Of a stretch of 64,000 bases of DNA, positions 11,804 through 24,100 are shown one piece after another. Below the pieces are notes generated by a model. The model made no database searches. It was not told the DNA's origin and saw only the letters and a list, made by a program, of their open reading frames with translations. A program made the translations under genes and the position numbers. The number at the start of each line of letters is the position of its first letter. The stretch's first letter is position 1. The DNA comes from Physcomitrium patens (lineage: Eukaryota; Streptophyta; Bryopsida; Funariales; Funariaceae): the NCBI RefSeq assembly GCF_000002425.4, contig NC_037265.1:6766850-6830849 (forward strand), written 5' to 3'.

Positions 11804-11807
11804 GCGA
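11804..11807. other. Target-site duplication GCGA of element C, left copy
   Basis: GCGA precedes C's 5' LTR and is repeated at 20223-20226 after the 3' LTR. Removing C plus one copy keeps B's gag in frame, so the duplication is 4 bp. Confidence 0.85.
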
Positions 11808-13000
11808 TGTCCTGTAGTAACACGAGTATACAGTGAAAATAAAAAGAAAGGGGAATTTTATTAATATTCAGTTACCTCGAATATTGGGCGCAACGACCAA
11901 CTCCTGTACAAATACTGAGTGGCCAGGTTCAGTCACCCCGTTATAGTCAGCCGAGGCATACTGAAATGCTCCATTCAATTCCAATAACAGGAGTCAGCAG
12001 GAAGAGAAGGACCAATTCACACAACAGGTTCGAAGAGCCAATTGAATCCAATTTCGAAAATCCAATCTGGGTCCTCTTACCCAATATGAGACCTGAATTG
12101 GCCGGGCAACCCAATGCAGATCCAATTACGGGAACATCCAGGGAACGTTGTTTGCGGCAAATGGATCTCTTAAAGGTAAAAACGGAGGAGAAGACCTTGA
12201 TGACGTGAGCCAATTTCGGATCTAAGCTCTGACGGTGCGAGCCAATTTCGGATCCAAGACGGAAGATTGAAGGAATTCAAGAGAATAAGGTTAGGGGAAG
12301 AATAAGTTTGAAGATCAGGGGGGTTTTCAAGTTTTTGTAAGGTTACTAGTTCAGTTTTCATTGGAAGTTTTTGAAGATCAGGGGGGTTTTCAAGTTTTAG
12401 CAAGGTTACTAGTTCGGTTCTCATTGGAGGGTTTTTGAAGATCGGGGGGGATTAGAGAGAGGAGCTTCATGATTTGGGTCGTGGAAGGAAAGACACAGAA
12501 TTTGGATTTTTCTTCTTCGTAGAGTTTTGGGAAGACTAAGGCAATCGTTGCTGAAGTCAGTATTGTAATGGTGAATCGAGATTTTTTAATGAAGTGGGTT
12601 TGAATACTCTAGACTGTTTTGTAAAATCGAGTTACGTCTGTGATTGGAGGATTAAAAGGGTGTCTATAGGATTGAGTTTACGGAGTGAATGAAATTTATT
12701 GGGTTAATCTAACAAGACAGTCAGTAGATACAAGATCGTAAGTACAAAGCGGTATTGAAGATTAACAGTTTGGGTTGTTCGAGGTACTCTGTAACGTCTA
12801 GAGACCTACTAGCTGGGGCAAAAAAGGACTTCGACAAGCAGTCGAAGAGCACCCATATAGATTTACGGTACATTGTTGCAATCGTTTATATTCCAGCAGT
12901 CAAAAACTGATAGACTGCTTGACTATCGGCGAATCTCCATACTACCTTCTACAGCCAAACGCCCGGCGCGTTCTCGAGCAGGAAAGCACGTAATACGACA
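11808..13000 (+). repeat. Element C 5' LTR
   Basis: 1193 bp, TGTCCTGTAGTAACACG...ACGACA, nearly identical to 18968-20222. It contains two full units of a 62-bp tandem repeat (about 12305-12440), where the other LTR has three. Open frames in it (for example 11966-12208 and opposite strands) recur in the 3' LTR and are not genes. Confidence 0.93.
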
Positions 13001-13005
13001 AAAAG

Positions 13006-13023
13006 TGGTGAACGCGACGTGAA
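13006..13023 (+). promoter_or_regulatory. Element C primer-binding site, tRNA-Trp type
   Basis: TGGTGAACGCGACGTGAA, 5 nt after the LTR, matches the complement of the 3' end of plant tRNA-Trp(CCA), TGGTGAACCCGACGTGAA, at 17 of 18 positions (tRNA sequence from memory). This contrasts with the self-priming arrangement of A and B. Confidence 0.7.
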
Positions 13024-13072
13024 AGCTTGAGGTAGAAAGTATTGGATTTTGATTGATTTTATCTTTATTTTT

Positions 13073-15445
13073 ATGGAAAACGAAAATAAAAATTTTGAAG
13101 GATTTTTGGGAGGAGTTTCTGGTGGGGAGTCTTCTTAAGGACAAGGTATGCACATGGATCCATCTATTGCTAGTTTGTTTTAAGCCTTCTCATTGTCAAT
13201 GCAGCAACAGCAAAGCAATGATCGAAACGAAGCTTTGGCAACCAAAGCATTACAAGCAGTGGTCAATAAAATTGATCAATTTGATGGGAGGAATATTTCA
13301 AGGTATTTAAGATGTTATGTTCGTGAAATGTAATTAAATCGAGTTTCTGAGAAGAAAATGGTTGCACTATTTGGACTTGCCACGATACCGGAGATAAGGG
13401 ACCACATTACATCGATTACGGATCATTATGGGAATTCATGGGAGGTTTTTTTACATGCATTGAAAGACGAATATTTCTTGGAAGATGCTGATCGCGTTAC
13501 TAAGAAGCTATTTCTGGGATGGATTGAACGGCCCAACAAGAATTTGCAAGCAACAGAGCTACTAAGGGAATTTTAAAAGCAATACTCTCAATTATCGAAG
13601 GTAGAAAAATTGACATTGGAGCCGAACAAAGTTGATCTATTTCTTCAAGCTACTGATGGAGAATTGTAAGAGAAATTAGAACCCCTTCTTGAAGACAAAG
13701 AAGAAGATGAAGGATTGACAACGAAATAGAAGAACGTTGAAGATGCGGTGGGGTTGCTTACAAAAAAAGAAAAGAGGAAGGATAGGAGCTATATTCCGAA
13801 AACAGTACAAGCACCCAAAGCTCCAGTACATACAACACCACCAATAATGCCTACAGTTCAACCTTCGACATCCTTGTCAAAGAAACCAAATATGGGTATG
13901 GAAGAAATTATACGAGGAATGCGAGATCTTCAAATCAAATTGGCAAGACTTGAAGAGAATACTTCTATAAACAATTCGAAGAATGTTTCAAAACAAGGAT
14001 ATGTACAAAGATGCATTTGGTGTGATGATGCTTCACACACTAGAAAAGATTGCAATGAATTTAATAATATGATACGGTAGGGAATTATTTGCTGAAAAGA
14101 TGGGAAGATAGCATTGAAAAATAGAGAGGATCTTCTTCAAATCAATTTTGGCAAGGAAAGAATGAGAGCATTGGTTCAAGATTACTTAAAAGAGCATGAA
14201 ACAGTAGCACGAGAAAGTGCAAGTTATGGTGCTAGAGTAGATGATGAAATTGGTGGAAGCACGGAAACTAGTGAGTTTTGGGCTTCTGCCGTTTCTACAA
14301 TGCAAGAAGGGAAATTACCTCGAGAAGCGTTATTGGGAACTGCAGCTACAATACAAGGTAGAACAGGTTGGGAGGATCCTGTTGAGTCTCTTTCAGTTCA
14401 TGTATATATTGCTAAGAGCCAACATGAAGCTTTGATGGAAGAAAAAAGACGAAGAAATTTTGATGATACTAGAGAAGAAAATTCTTTTAAGAGGCAAACT
14501 CGAGGAGACAAGGCTCGGGAGGCAGCTTCACAAGAATTGCCTGTAAAGGATACCTCAGTATCATTGGAAGAAAAAACAACGGAGACAAAAGATAAGGGCA
14601 AATCAATTGCTTATAAGCTACTTTCTGACATTGAAGCGGCAACAAATTTGAAAGGGGTGTTGGAAGAACGTATATTAAACGCTAAGGTGGATTTCATATT
14701 GAAAGAAGTCTTGGAAATTGTAAAGAAGGAGTTTCATGATATTATCATTGACAGCATTAAGCGAAAGAGGCAATTAATGGGCGAAACTGGAATGAGTCAT
14801 GCTATTGATGCAAGAATATGTAGAGATGAAGAAGAGGTTGATATTGGTTATAAGCAACCAACAAATGAAAAGAATGGGTATAATCAACGAGTACGTTTCG
14901 AAGATTATAGTGATAAGGAAATGGAAACTTTGAGCCATTATACTCGAAAGCATTGGGCAAGGGCAACTACTGAGGTATTGGTGAAGGTAGGAGATATAGA
15001 AGAACCAATAGTTGCTTTGGTGGACCATGGTTCTGAAATAAATCTCATGTCTAAAGATCTTTATAAGAAGCAAAAATGGCCAATTGATATGGAACATGGA
15101 TGGGCAATACGAGCAGCTAATAACACACGAGGCGAATTATATGGAGCTTGTTCAGATGTCAAAATTCGGATTGGGGATGTTGCGACGGAGCAACATTTCT
15201 TCGTTCAAGATACAACGTCTTATCCGTTGATTTTAGAACAACCTTATATCACGGCAACACGGATGGAAACAAAAGTACTTGACGATGGTTCTGCTTATGC
15301 AAGGGTACGGAGCGAAGATGGAAGGAAAGCTATACAATTTCTAACAGTACCTCCTAACCATGAACAGAATCGAGATAGGTTGAGGGAGAAACCATTGCCA
15401 AAGATTGTTGAAGGATTTAAGGATTTTGGGGAGGTACCACTGTAA
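13073..15445 (+). pseudogene. Element C gag and protease
   Basis: One frame from ATG 13073 to 15445, interrupted by stops up to 14100 and open for 443 codons from 14114. Gag has a zinc knuckle CIWCDDASHTRKDC (CX2CX4HX4C, about 14012-14053) preceded by a Pro/Thr-rich linker (KAPVHTTPPIMPT). The C-terminal part holds a retropepsin-like domain: VALVDHGSEINLMSKDLY (about 15011-15064) with DHGS in place of the usual DTGA/DSGA, then PLILEQPYI. No independent start separates gag from protease, so the two were probably one polyprotein. The His in the catalytic triplet is unusual for the family and may be inactivating. Confidence 0.82.
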
Positions 15446-16566
15446 AGCGAGATTATGGAGGTACAAAAGAGGAGGTACTCTTGCGAGATGAAGGTGCCTT
15501 TGATGCGAGTTTTATTGGTATATTGGAGAATGGAAATATTATGTATAAGAAAGTTGATGATTTTAAAAGAAAAGAAAGAAAAAGATTATATAATATTGAA
15601 GGACAATTACGCAAGATAGGTACATTGCAAGATGATGAGAGGATTTTGGGTGTTTATGAAGAAAATGGGCTGGAAGATTCATTGGAATTGATTACATCTA
15701 TTGGGTTAGGAGATAATGATAAGATTGTTGAGATTCATTCGAGAGAGGTTTATACCATGCTTGAATCTTTTCAAGCACCAGAAGTTACAGTAGAGACGAG
15801 ATATAAAACGGCAGATAAGAAGGTAAAGCCTATTGCCGGACCATTATCAGAGGATTCTAAAGAACAAATGGGAGAAGCATCAAAAGAAGCAAGTTTAAGA
15901 GATCCAATGAGTATTGGACATCAGTTTACTAAAGAGACTTTTGAAGAATTGAAGATTGGTTCTGATGGTTCTTTATTGCCGGAGGAAATTACTTGCTTCA
16001 AAAAGATGTTGGCTAAACAAGGTAGATCGTTTGCCTTCGAATCTCATGAAATTGGGTGTGTGGATCCATATATTATAACACCTATGGTTATCTTCATTGT
16101 GCCGCATGTACCTTGGAATCTAAGACCGATTCCAATATTGAGGGCACATTTACCTAAATTGGTGGAACTATTAAAAGAAAAGATAAAGATGAAAATATTG
16201 GAAGCTTTATTTGCGCCGTATTCTAGTCGATGGTTTACGGTACCTAAGAAGAATGGGTCACTACGGTTTATTCAAGATATGCAACCGGTGAATGCAGTAA
16301 CTGTAAGGAATGCAGGAATTGGACCTATTGTGGATGAATTTGCTGAGGCGTTTGCTGGAAGGGCGATCTATTCAATGGGTGATTTGTATTCAGGTTATGA
16401 TCAATTTCAACTTGCCGAAGGAAGTAGAGATATGACAATGATGAGGACACCGCTTGGATTGGTTAGAATGTGCACTCTTCCTCAAGGTGCGACCAACTCA
16501 GTTGCGCATATGATAAATGGGATGAATAAGGTATTGAGAGATTTTATTCCAGATACAAGATTGTGA
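15439..16566 (+). pseudogene. Element C reverse transcriptase, catalytic box deleted
   Basis: Frame continues upstream of 15481 into protease-RT linker codons but is shifted by one relative to the protease ORF. RT fingers and palm are recognisable: AHLPKLVELLKEKIKMKILE, PKKNGSLRFIQDMQPVNAVT, IYSMGDLYSGYDQFQLAE and MCTLPQGATNSVAHMINGMN (16150-16535). The frame stops after FIPDTRL (16566). The expected downstream (Y/F)xDD box and following residues are absent; the sequence jumps to RLGEVHLTLSGIKSVFGV. The enzyme cannot be active. Confidence 0.85.
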
Positions 16567-16603
16567 AAAGATTTTAACTCGGCTTGGAGAAGTTCATCTT
16601 ACA

Positions 16604-16819
16604 TTATCGGGTATAAAGTCCGTATTTGGAGTACGAGAGGTTGTAATTGTTGGACATTTATGTGGATCCTACGGAAGAAAACCAGATCCGACTAAAGTTG
16701 ATGCAATTGGACTTATCGGGTTAAAGTCCGTATTTGGAGTACGAGAGGTTGTAATTGTTGGACATTTATGTGGATCCTACGGAAGAAAACCAGATCCGAC
16801 TAAAGTTGATGCAATTGGA
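16604..16819 (+). repeat. 108-bp in-frame tandem duplication in element C RT
   Basis: The block TTATCGGG...GATGCAATTGG occurs twice with a 108-bp period (36 codons), encoding KSVFGVREVVIVGHLCGSYG twice. It lies directly after the deletion of the YxDD box. Confidence 0.9.
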
Positions 16820-16822
16820 AGG

Positions 16823-18856
16823 ATGAAAGAGGATTGTGATTCTTTAACAGAGGTTCGCAGGTTTTTGGGTGCATGTGTATTTTATCGAATCTGGATCCCT
16901 CATTTTGCTCACATAGCGGATCCATTATATGAACTGTTACGCAAGGGTTACCGATTTAAATGGGAAGAAAGGCATATTCAGGTAATGCAAAGATTGAAGA
17001 AATTATTGATGTCACCTCCAATATTGAGGAAGGTTGATTATAAGTGCAATAGACCAGTGATTCTTACTGTAGACGCTAGTCCAATTGCCGTTGGATGGGA
17101 TGTGGGTCAAGATGATTCAAATGGGAGTAGATTTGCAGTTCGATTTGGAGCTAAAGTTTTAAGTATTCGTCAGCGTGCATATTTGCAAGTCAAAAGAGAA
17201 CTTTGGGGAGTCGTTTCGGCTATGAAAGCTGGAAAGGACTATTTGATTGGGGCAGTAGTAGTAATTGAAACAGATTGCTTGCCATTGCTTGGAATGATTA
17301 TTAACTGTTCAACGCCAGATAATGCAATGTTGAGATGGATTGCTTATATTAAGTCACTAAATCCAGAATTTAAGCATATCACTGGGAAGGACAATTTAGT
17401 AGCAGACATGCTATCTCGAGCAAGATACGAGAGGGAGGACGAAATGGTTGAAGACATTGATGATGTCGGATTGAAATTCTATTCAATATCAAATCTCAAC
17501 AGAGAAGACAAGCTATTTCTTGAAGAATCTTATGAAGGAGAATTATTGGATATTGGTCATTAATTGAATACCTCGACTAAGCAGGAGAATTGGTCTATAG
17601 AAAAATTCAAACAAATAAGAAAAAAAGCATATGGATTTTTACTTCGAGATGGATTCTTTTGGAAGAGACCGAAAAAAGGAATTGGGATGCCATAACGAGT
17701 GATAGGCAAAAGGGAAGAAAAACTAAAATTATTAAAGGAGTTTCATGATAGTTTATGGGCAGGGCATAGAGGAATCTGGGCTACTTTTGCTAAACTCAAG
17801 GAACGATATTGGTGGAAAAATATGTATTGAGATGTTTTCTCATTTGTAGAGTCATGTGAAATCTGTCAATCGTATTCTAATATCCGACATCGAGATGGTC
17901 TTCATCCTACGTATCCTCTGGCTATTCATTTTAAATGGGTTGTTGATTTGGTTATTATGCCGGTTGGGTTATGGCAGATGAGATATTTGATCTTAGCTCG
18001 TGAAGATTTATCAAATCAAGTAGAAAGAAGAGCATTGAGGACAAAATCTACAGAGGGGATTTGTAGGTTTTTGCTTGAAGATGTCATTTGCCGTTACGGG
18101 TGCGTAGGAAAAATCACTGCAGATCATGGAGAATTAAATGCACAAGAAGCTCGTAAGTTCTTTGAAAGATGTGGAGTTAAACTATCACTGACTACTACTT
18201 ATAATCCGGAAGGGAATGCAAAAAGCGAACGCGGTCACCCGTCGATTGTGAAAGCATTGGTTAAAGCTTGTAATGGGAAAGTTAAAGAGTGGCCACGGCT
18301 TTTGTCATTTGCATTATGGACTGATCGAACAACACATAGCTCAGTGACAGGATATATGCCAGTAGAACTTATGACAGGTCAAAAACCAATTATGCTGATT
18401 GAAGAAAAGGTACTTATTTGGAGTATGCTACCATAGGAAGATGGATTGACAAGAGAAGAACTTCTGGCTATTAGGATTCGACAATTGGAGCACAAAACGG
18501 AAGATGTCCAGATAGCATTGGGAAGGTTAAAAAGAGCAAGGTTACAAAACAAGGCGCGATTCGATAAGCAACATCGATTGAGACCAAAAGCAATCGAGGA
18601 AGGTGACTGGGTACTTGTTTATGACAATAGTCTGGATAATCAACATAGTACTTTGCGGAAATTCTCAAAACATTGGTTTGGACCATATGTGGTAACAACT
18701 GTTCATGATAATGCGACTTACTCATTACGGGAGTTAGATGGTACAAAATTGAAAATACCAATTGTAGGGAAGCGAGTAAAAATATTTAAACGAAGACACG
18801 CAGAGATGAATATGAAAGACCTTAATGAAGGTATAGAGATTCCGCAGCAAGAATAA
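16823..18856 (+). pseudogene. Element C RNase H and integrase
   Basis: Frame 2 throughout, with a few stops. RT connection and RNase H (16823-17430): RFLGACVFYRIW, TVDASPIAVGWDVG, KRELWGV, IETDC and DNLVADMLSR. Integrase (about 17700-18436): zinc region HDSLWAGHRG...CEICQ, catalytic D (WVVDLVIMP), D (ITADHGELNA) and E (NPEGNAKSERGH), all three retained. The C-terminal domain (18446-18856) has RPKAIEEGDWVLVYD, HWFGPYVV and YSLRELDG, then ends RHAEMNMKDLNEG without a chromodomain. Stops at 17564, 17692, 17828 and 18434 separate the pieces. Confidence 0.88.
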
Positions 18857-18967
18857 TGAAGGTGACGAAGACGAATTGGACAAAGACGTAGAGGATATAT
18901 TCTGAAGCAAACAACAATTGGGTAAATTGGTGCATACCGGAGGATGCACAAGTTCAGAGGGGGTGGA

Positions 18968-20222
18968 TGTCGTATTGTAACACGAGTATACAGTGAAAAT
19001 AAAAAAAAAGGGGAATTTTATTAATATTCAGTTACCTCGAATATTGGGAGCAACGACCAACTCCTGTACAAATACTGAGTGGCCCAGTTCAGTCACCCCG
19101 TTACAGTCAGCCGAGGCATACTGAAATGCTCCATTCAATTCCAATAACAGGAGTCAGCAGGAAGAGAAGGACCAATTCACACGACAGGTTCGAAGAGCCA
19201 ATTGGATCCAATTTCGAGAATCCAATCCGGGTCCTCTTACCCAATATGAGACCTGAATTGGTCGGGCAACCCAATGAAGATTCAATTACGGGAACATCCA
19301 GGGAACGTTGTTTGCGGCAAATGGATCTCTTAAAGGTAAAAACGGAGGAGAAGGCCTTGATGACGTGAGTCAATTTTGGATCTAAGCTTTGATGGTGGGA
19401 GCCAATTTTGGATCCAAGACGGAAGATTGAAGGAATTCAAGAGGATAAGGTTAGGGGAAGAATAAGTTTAAAGATCAGGGGGATTTTCAAGTTTTTGCAA
19501 AGTTACTAGTTCAGTTTTCATTGGAGGTTTTTGAAGATCAGGGGGGTTTTCAAGTTTTTGCAAAGTTACTAGTTCGGTTTTTATTGGAGGTTTTTGAAGA
19601 TCAGGGGGGTTTTCAAGTTTTTGCAAGGTTACTAGTTCGGTTTTCATTGGAGGTTTTTGAAGATCAGGGGAGATTAGAGAGAGGAGCTTCATGCTTCGGG
19701 TCGGGGAAGGAAAGACATAGAATTTGGATTTTTCTTCTTCGTAGAGTTTTGGGAAGACTGAGGCAATCGTTGCTGAAGTCAGTATTGTAATGATGAATCG
19801 GGATTTTTTAATGAAGTGGGTTTGAATACTCTTGACTCTTTTGTAAAATCGAGTTACGTCTGTGATTGAAGGATTAAAAGGGTGTCTATAGGATTGAGTA
19901 TGCGGAGTGAATGAAATTTATTGGGTTAATCTAACATGACAGTCAGTGGATACAAGATCGTAAGTACAAAGCGGTATTGAAGATTAACAGTTTGGGTTGT
20001 TCGAGGTACTCTGTAACGTCTAGAGACCTACTGGCTGGGGCAAAAAAGGACTTCGACAAGCAGTCGAAGAGCACCCATATAGATTTACGGTACATTGTTG
20101 CAGTCGTTTATATTCCAGCAGTCAAAAATTGATAGACTGCTTGACTATTGGTGAATCTCCATACTACCTTCTACAGCCAAATGCCCGGCGCGTTGTCGAG
20201 CAGAAAAGCACGTAATACAACA
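18968..20222 (+). repeat. Element C 3' LTR
   Basis: 1255 bp, TGTCGTATTGTAACACG...ATACAACA. The 62-bp excess over the 5' LTR equals one extra unit of the internal GATCAGGGGGGTTTTCAAG minisatellite (19470-19680, three full units). Confidence 0.93.
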
Positions 20223-21149
20223 GCGATGCATCAACTCAATTCACCAACACAAGAAAGAACAAGAATAGCAGAAAGTGGAGATATAGAGATGATCGAAGCT
20301 GCTTCAACATCTGCACGAAATCACATTCCTTCTCCAATTGTACAACACCCTGTAAGCACTAGAGAACCAAGAATTGCTTTACCCGAGAAATTTGATGGTA
20401 CAAGATCAAAGTTTCGAGGGTTCATCAATCAAGTACAATTGGCAATTGAAAATCAACCGCAAAGCTATCCAACTCGAGGATCACAAGTCAGGTTTATTGG
20501 CACTTTACTTTCAAGTTCTTCATTATCGTGGTTTTTGTCTTTTCTCCAAAAACGAAATCCAATATTGGACAATTTGGAAGCTTTTTTGGCAGAGTTTCGA
20601 TCTATGTATGGTGAACACGATGCAACTTGTGTCGCAACAAACAAGATCCGAATTCTGTGACAAGAAAACTGCTTAGTAACAATGTATGCTTCACAATTTC
20701 GACAACTTGCAATTGACATCAAGTGGGATGATGCTACACTCATCAGTCAATTTCTTTATGGATTGCAATACGAAGTAAAGAAATTGATGCTTAACTTACA
20801 TGATCCTCAAATTTTGAGTCAAGCAATCGATTTTGCGGTAAAATGTGACAATCGGCTTTTCGAATTTCGATCCGAGAATCATTCACGGGAACCTCAACGT
20901 TATTACTCAATGGCAACATCAGCATCTTTACCAAACGTACATTCGGAAGTAGAAGACATGCAAATTGACGCGGTACGTTTTAAACCTCAAACTGAGCAAG
21001 AAAAGATTCGTCATCGTCAAGAAGGATTATGTTTATACTGCAGAGAACCTAAGCACACTGCTCAACATTGTCCAAAGAAACAACGTAACTACAAAATGAG
21101 GGGTACGGCAGTCAAAAAAGACAACATGTCGGAAAACGGATTCGTCTAG

Positions 21150-24100
21150 CTACATTAGGGACTGTACAGCTGGAACCTTGTACAATTCCTAATGAAGGTC
21201 CTATCCTCTTCTCAGAACCCTCTTCTTGTTTTATAATAGAATTATATTTAGGACCTAAGAATTACAAAGCCTTTGCTTTATTAGATTCAGGAGCCTCATC
21301 ATGTTTTTTAGATGAACAATTTGTTAAAAGTCACAAAATACTTTTTGTACAGAAAACTAAACCCGTACATGTAGAAGTCATTGATGGCCGTCCTTTGTCT
21401 TCTGGAGATGTCACTCATGAAACTCGCCCTATCAAAGTAACAATAAACGGTCATGTTAGCTACATAGCTTTTAACATAATTAAATCCCCGTCCAATCCAG
21501 TTATTTTAGATTTATCCTGGCTTGGAAAAATATAACCTTCGAATAGATTGGAATTCTCATAAATTTGACTTTTCTCAAAGCATTATTAATAGTTCTACCA
21601 ACCAAGTAAAAAGTTATAAATCTAGTATAGTAAAACCCGTACTTATAGGTGCAAAAGCATTTATATACGCAACAAAAGAAGGATCAACTTTTGCTATTTA
21701 TGCTGCACCTATTTCTGAAAGCGTAAAGACTTCAAGTGGCATTCTAAGTCAATATTAGGATTATCAAGACGTTTTTGAGAAAAAAAATGCAGATATTCTT
21801 CCTGAGCATTGCTCATATGATTGTTCAATTGACCTCAAGGAAGGAACTCAGCCACCATTTGGACCAATTTACAGTTTATTGCAAGATGAGTTGGCTGAAC
21901 TCAAGACATATATTGACGAGAATTTAGCAAAGAATTTCATACGCCATTCAAAATCTCTAGCAGGAGCTCCAATTCTATTCGTAAAGAAAAAAGATGGATC
22001 TTTGCAAATGTGTGTTGACTATCGAGGACTCAACAAGATCACAATCAAGAACAGGTATCCATTACCTTTGATATCAGGACTCCTTGACCAGTTGAATCAA
22101 GCTAAGATTTATACAAAAATAGATCTAAGAGGAGCATATAATCTAGTACGAATCAAAGAAGGAGATGAATGGAAGAGTGCGTTTCGAACTAGGTACTGAC
22201 ATTTTGAATATAATGTCATGCCTTTTGGACTCACGAATGCACTAGCTGCTTTTCAACATCTCATGAATGATGTATTTCATGAATTCTTAGACAATTTTGT
22301 CATCTGCTACCTAGACGATATCCTGATCTATTCTAAGAACGTCGAAAAGCATGAAATACATGTTCGTCAAGTATTACAAAAACTTAGAGATGCAGGATTG
22401 TACGTCAAGATGGAAAAGTGTGTATTTCACACTACTCAAGTTGACTTTTTAGGATACATCATTTCAAATGATGGTCTCATGATGGATTCTAAGAAAGTCC
22501 AAACAATCATGGATTGGAAGATTCCAAGGACAATAAGAGATGTCCAATGTTTCTTGGGATTTGCCAATTACTATCGGATCTTCATCAAAGACTTTTCACG
22601 AGTTGCAGCTCTACTTACACGCTTGATCAATAAAGACAAATTCCAATGGAATCAAGAAGCGGAAGCAGCATTTGAAGCCTTGAAGACATCGTTTGTATGT
22701 GCACCAGTCTTATATTGTGTTAACTTTTTCAAGGCATTTTTTATGGAAACAGACGCATCGAATTTTGCCTTGGGTGCACTTTTGTCACAAATGGGAATAG
22801 ATGATAAACTTCATCCAAAAGCTTTTCATTCAAGAAAATTCTCAGCAACCGAGATCAATTATGAGATCCACAATAAAGAACTTCTTGTGATCGTGGATTC
22901 ATTTCAAGAATGGCGTCATTATCTAGAAGGCGCTTCTTGTCCAGTCACTGTGTATACAGATCACAAGAACCTCGAGTATTTCATGTCAGCATGCGTGTTG
23001 AATCATCGTCAAGCTCGTTGGAGTATGTCTTTGTCAAGATTCGAGTTCATTATCACTTATCAGCCAGAAAACCAACAAGGTTTATCCCATGCATTGTCTA
23101 GACATTCTTATTTTGCACCAAAAGAAAGAGATGCAGCTTTTGAGCAACAAAGAACGGTCCTCTTGAAACTGGAGCAATTTCATCTCCAAGGAATGAAATC
23201 AACATTGACTGTTGATTCAACTTTTCTCAAGCAAATCTAGTCGAGTATGTCCTCAGACCCTCTTGTTTATGATATTGAGAATAATTCTTCCAAGTCTCAT
23301 GATCCTTCTAAGTTCGAGTTCAAGAATAATCTATTATATTTTGAAGGACGCCTATATGTTCAAGAAGGTGAAGCACGTTTACGTGTTCTTCAAGCACGTC
23401 ATGATTTTCCAACAGCAGGACACTTTGGATATAATAAGACTTTGGAACTCATATCAAGAGATTTTTGGTGGCCTCAAATGTGGAAGTCAGTCAAAGACTT
23501 TGTACAATCATGTAATATTTGTTCAAGATCAAAAACTCCTCGTCATCGACCTTACGGACTTCTTCAGCCATTACCTATACCAGAACAACCATGGTCTTCT
23601 GTTTCTATGGATTTCATCACAGATCTTCCAAGCTCAAGATCTTATGATTTTATATTTGTGATAGTAGATTATTTCACCAATATGGCACATTTTGTGCCAT
23701 GTACAAAATCTATCACAGGTGAAGAAACAGCTAAGCTTTTCATTGATAATATCTATCGCTATCATGAATTACCTAAAGATATCATATCGGATAGGGGAAC
23801 TCAATTTGTGTCGAGATTCTGGAGGACCCTTTATAAGATTTTAAAAGTGGACATAAAGCTATCTTCGGCTTTCCATCCTCAAACTGATGGACAAACAGAG
23901 CACATAAACCAAGTCTTGGAGCAGTATTTAAGGTGTACCCTCAACTACCAATAAGATAATTGGACAACCCTTTTGTCATTGGCAGAGTTTGCTTATAATA
24001 ATATGGTACATTCCTCCACGCAACAAACACCTTTCTTTGCCAATTATGGCTATCGTCCATGACTTGATGCTTTTGATTTTTCAAAAGTTGATAATCCTAC

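Larger units (their letters stand above)
11808..20222 (+). mobile_element. Element C: Ty3/gypsy without chromodomain, inserted in B gag
   Basis: 8.4-kb element with 1193- and 1255-bp LTRs, a tRNA-Trp-like primer site, one gag-protease-RT-RNase H-integrase reading order, and a polypurine tract at 18953-18967 (TCAGAGGGGGTGGA). Unlike A and B it has no chromodomain, and its RT (MGDLYSGYDQFQLAE, TPLGLVRMCTLPQGATNS) belongs to a distinct lineage that I associate more with fungal gypsy elements than with angiosperm ones. The RT catalytic box is deleted. It is the youngest layer of the nest. Confidence 0.9.
11735..21149 (+). pseudogene. Element B gag, split by element C
   Basis: Exon-like pieces 11735-11807 and 20223-21149, separated by C. 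With one GCGA copy counted, the frame runs from MAELVEMKSAMAQMQEQLRD straight into MHQLNSPTQE, so this start is secure. Downstream are ALPEKFDGTRSKFRGFINQV, a capsid-like segment and a zinc knuckle CLYCREPKHTAQHC (CX2CX4HX4C) near 21029-21070. One in-frame TGA (20658, probably from CGA) interrupts it. The protein forms the virus-like particle core in this family. No function remains because of C. Confidence 0.88.

Noticed and set aside
11966-12213. Open frames on both strands of C's LTRs (again at 19107-19373)
   Set aside because: They lie wholly within LTR sequence, are present twice only because the LTR is duplicated, and have no protein motif.
21100-21530. Programmed -1 frameshift between gag and protease in B
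   Set aside because: A has the opposite frame offset at the same place, and a one-base insertion near 21523 returns B's frame, so decay explains the shifts.
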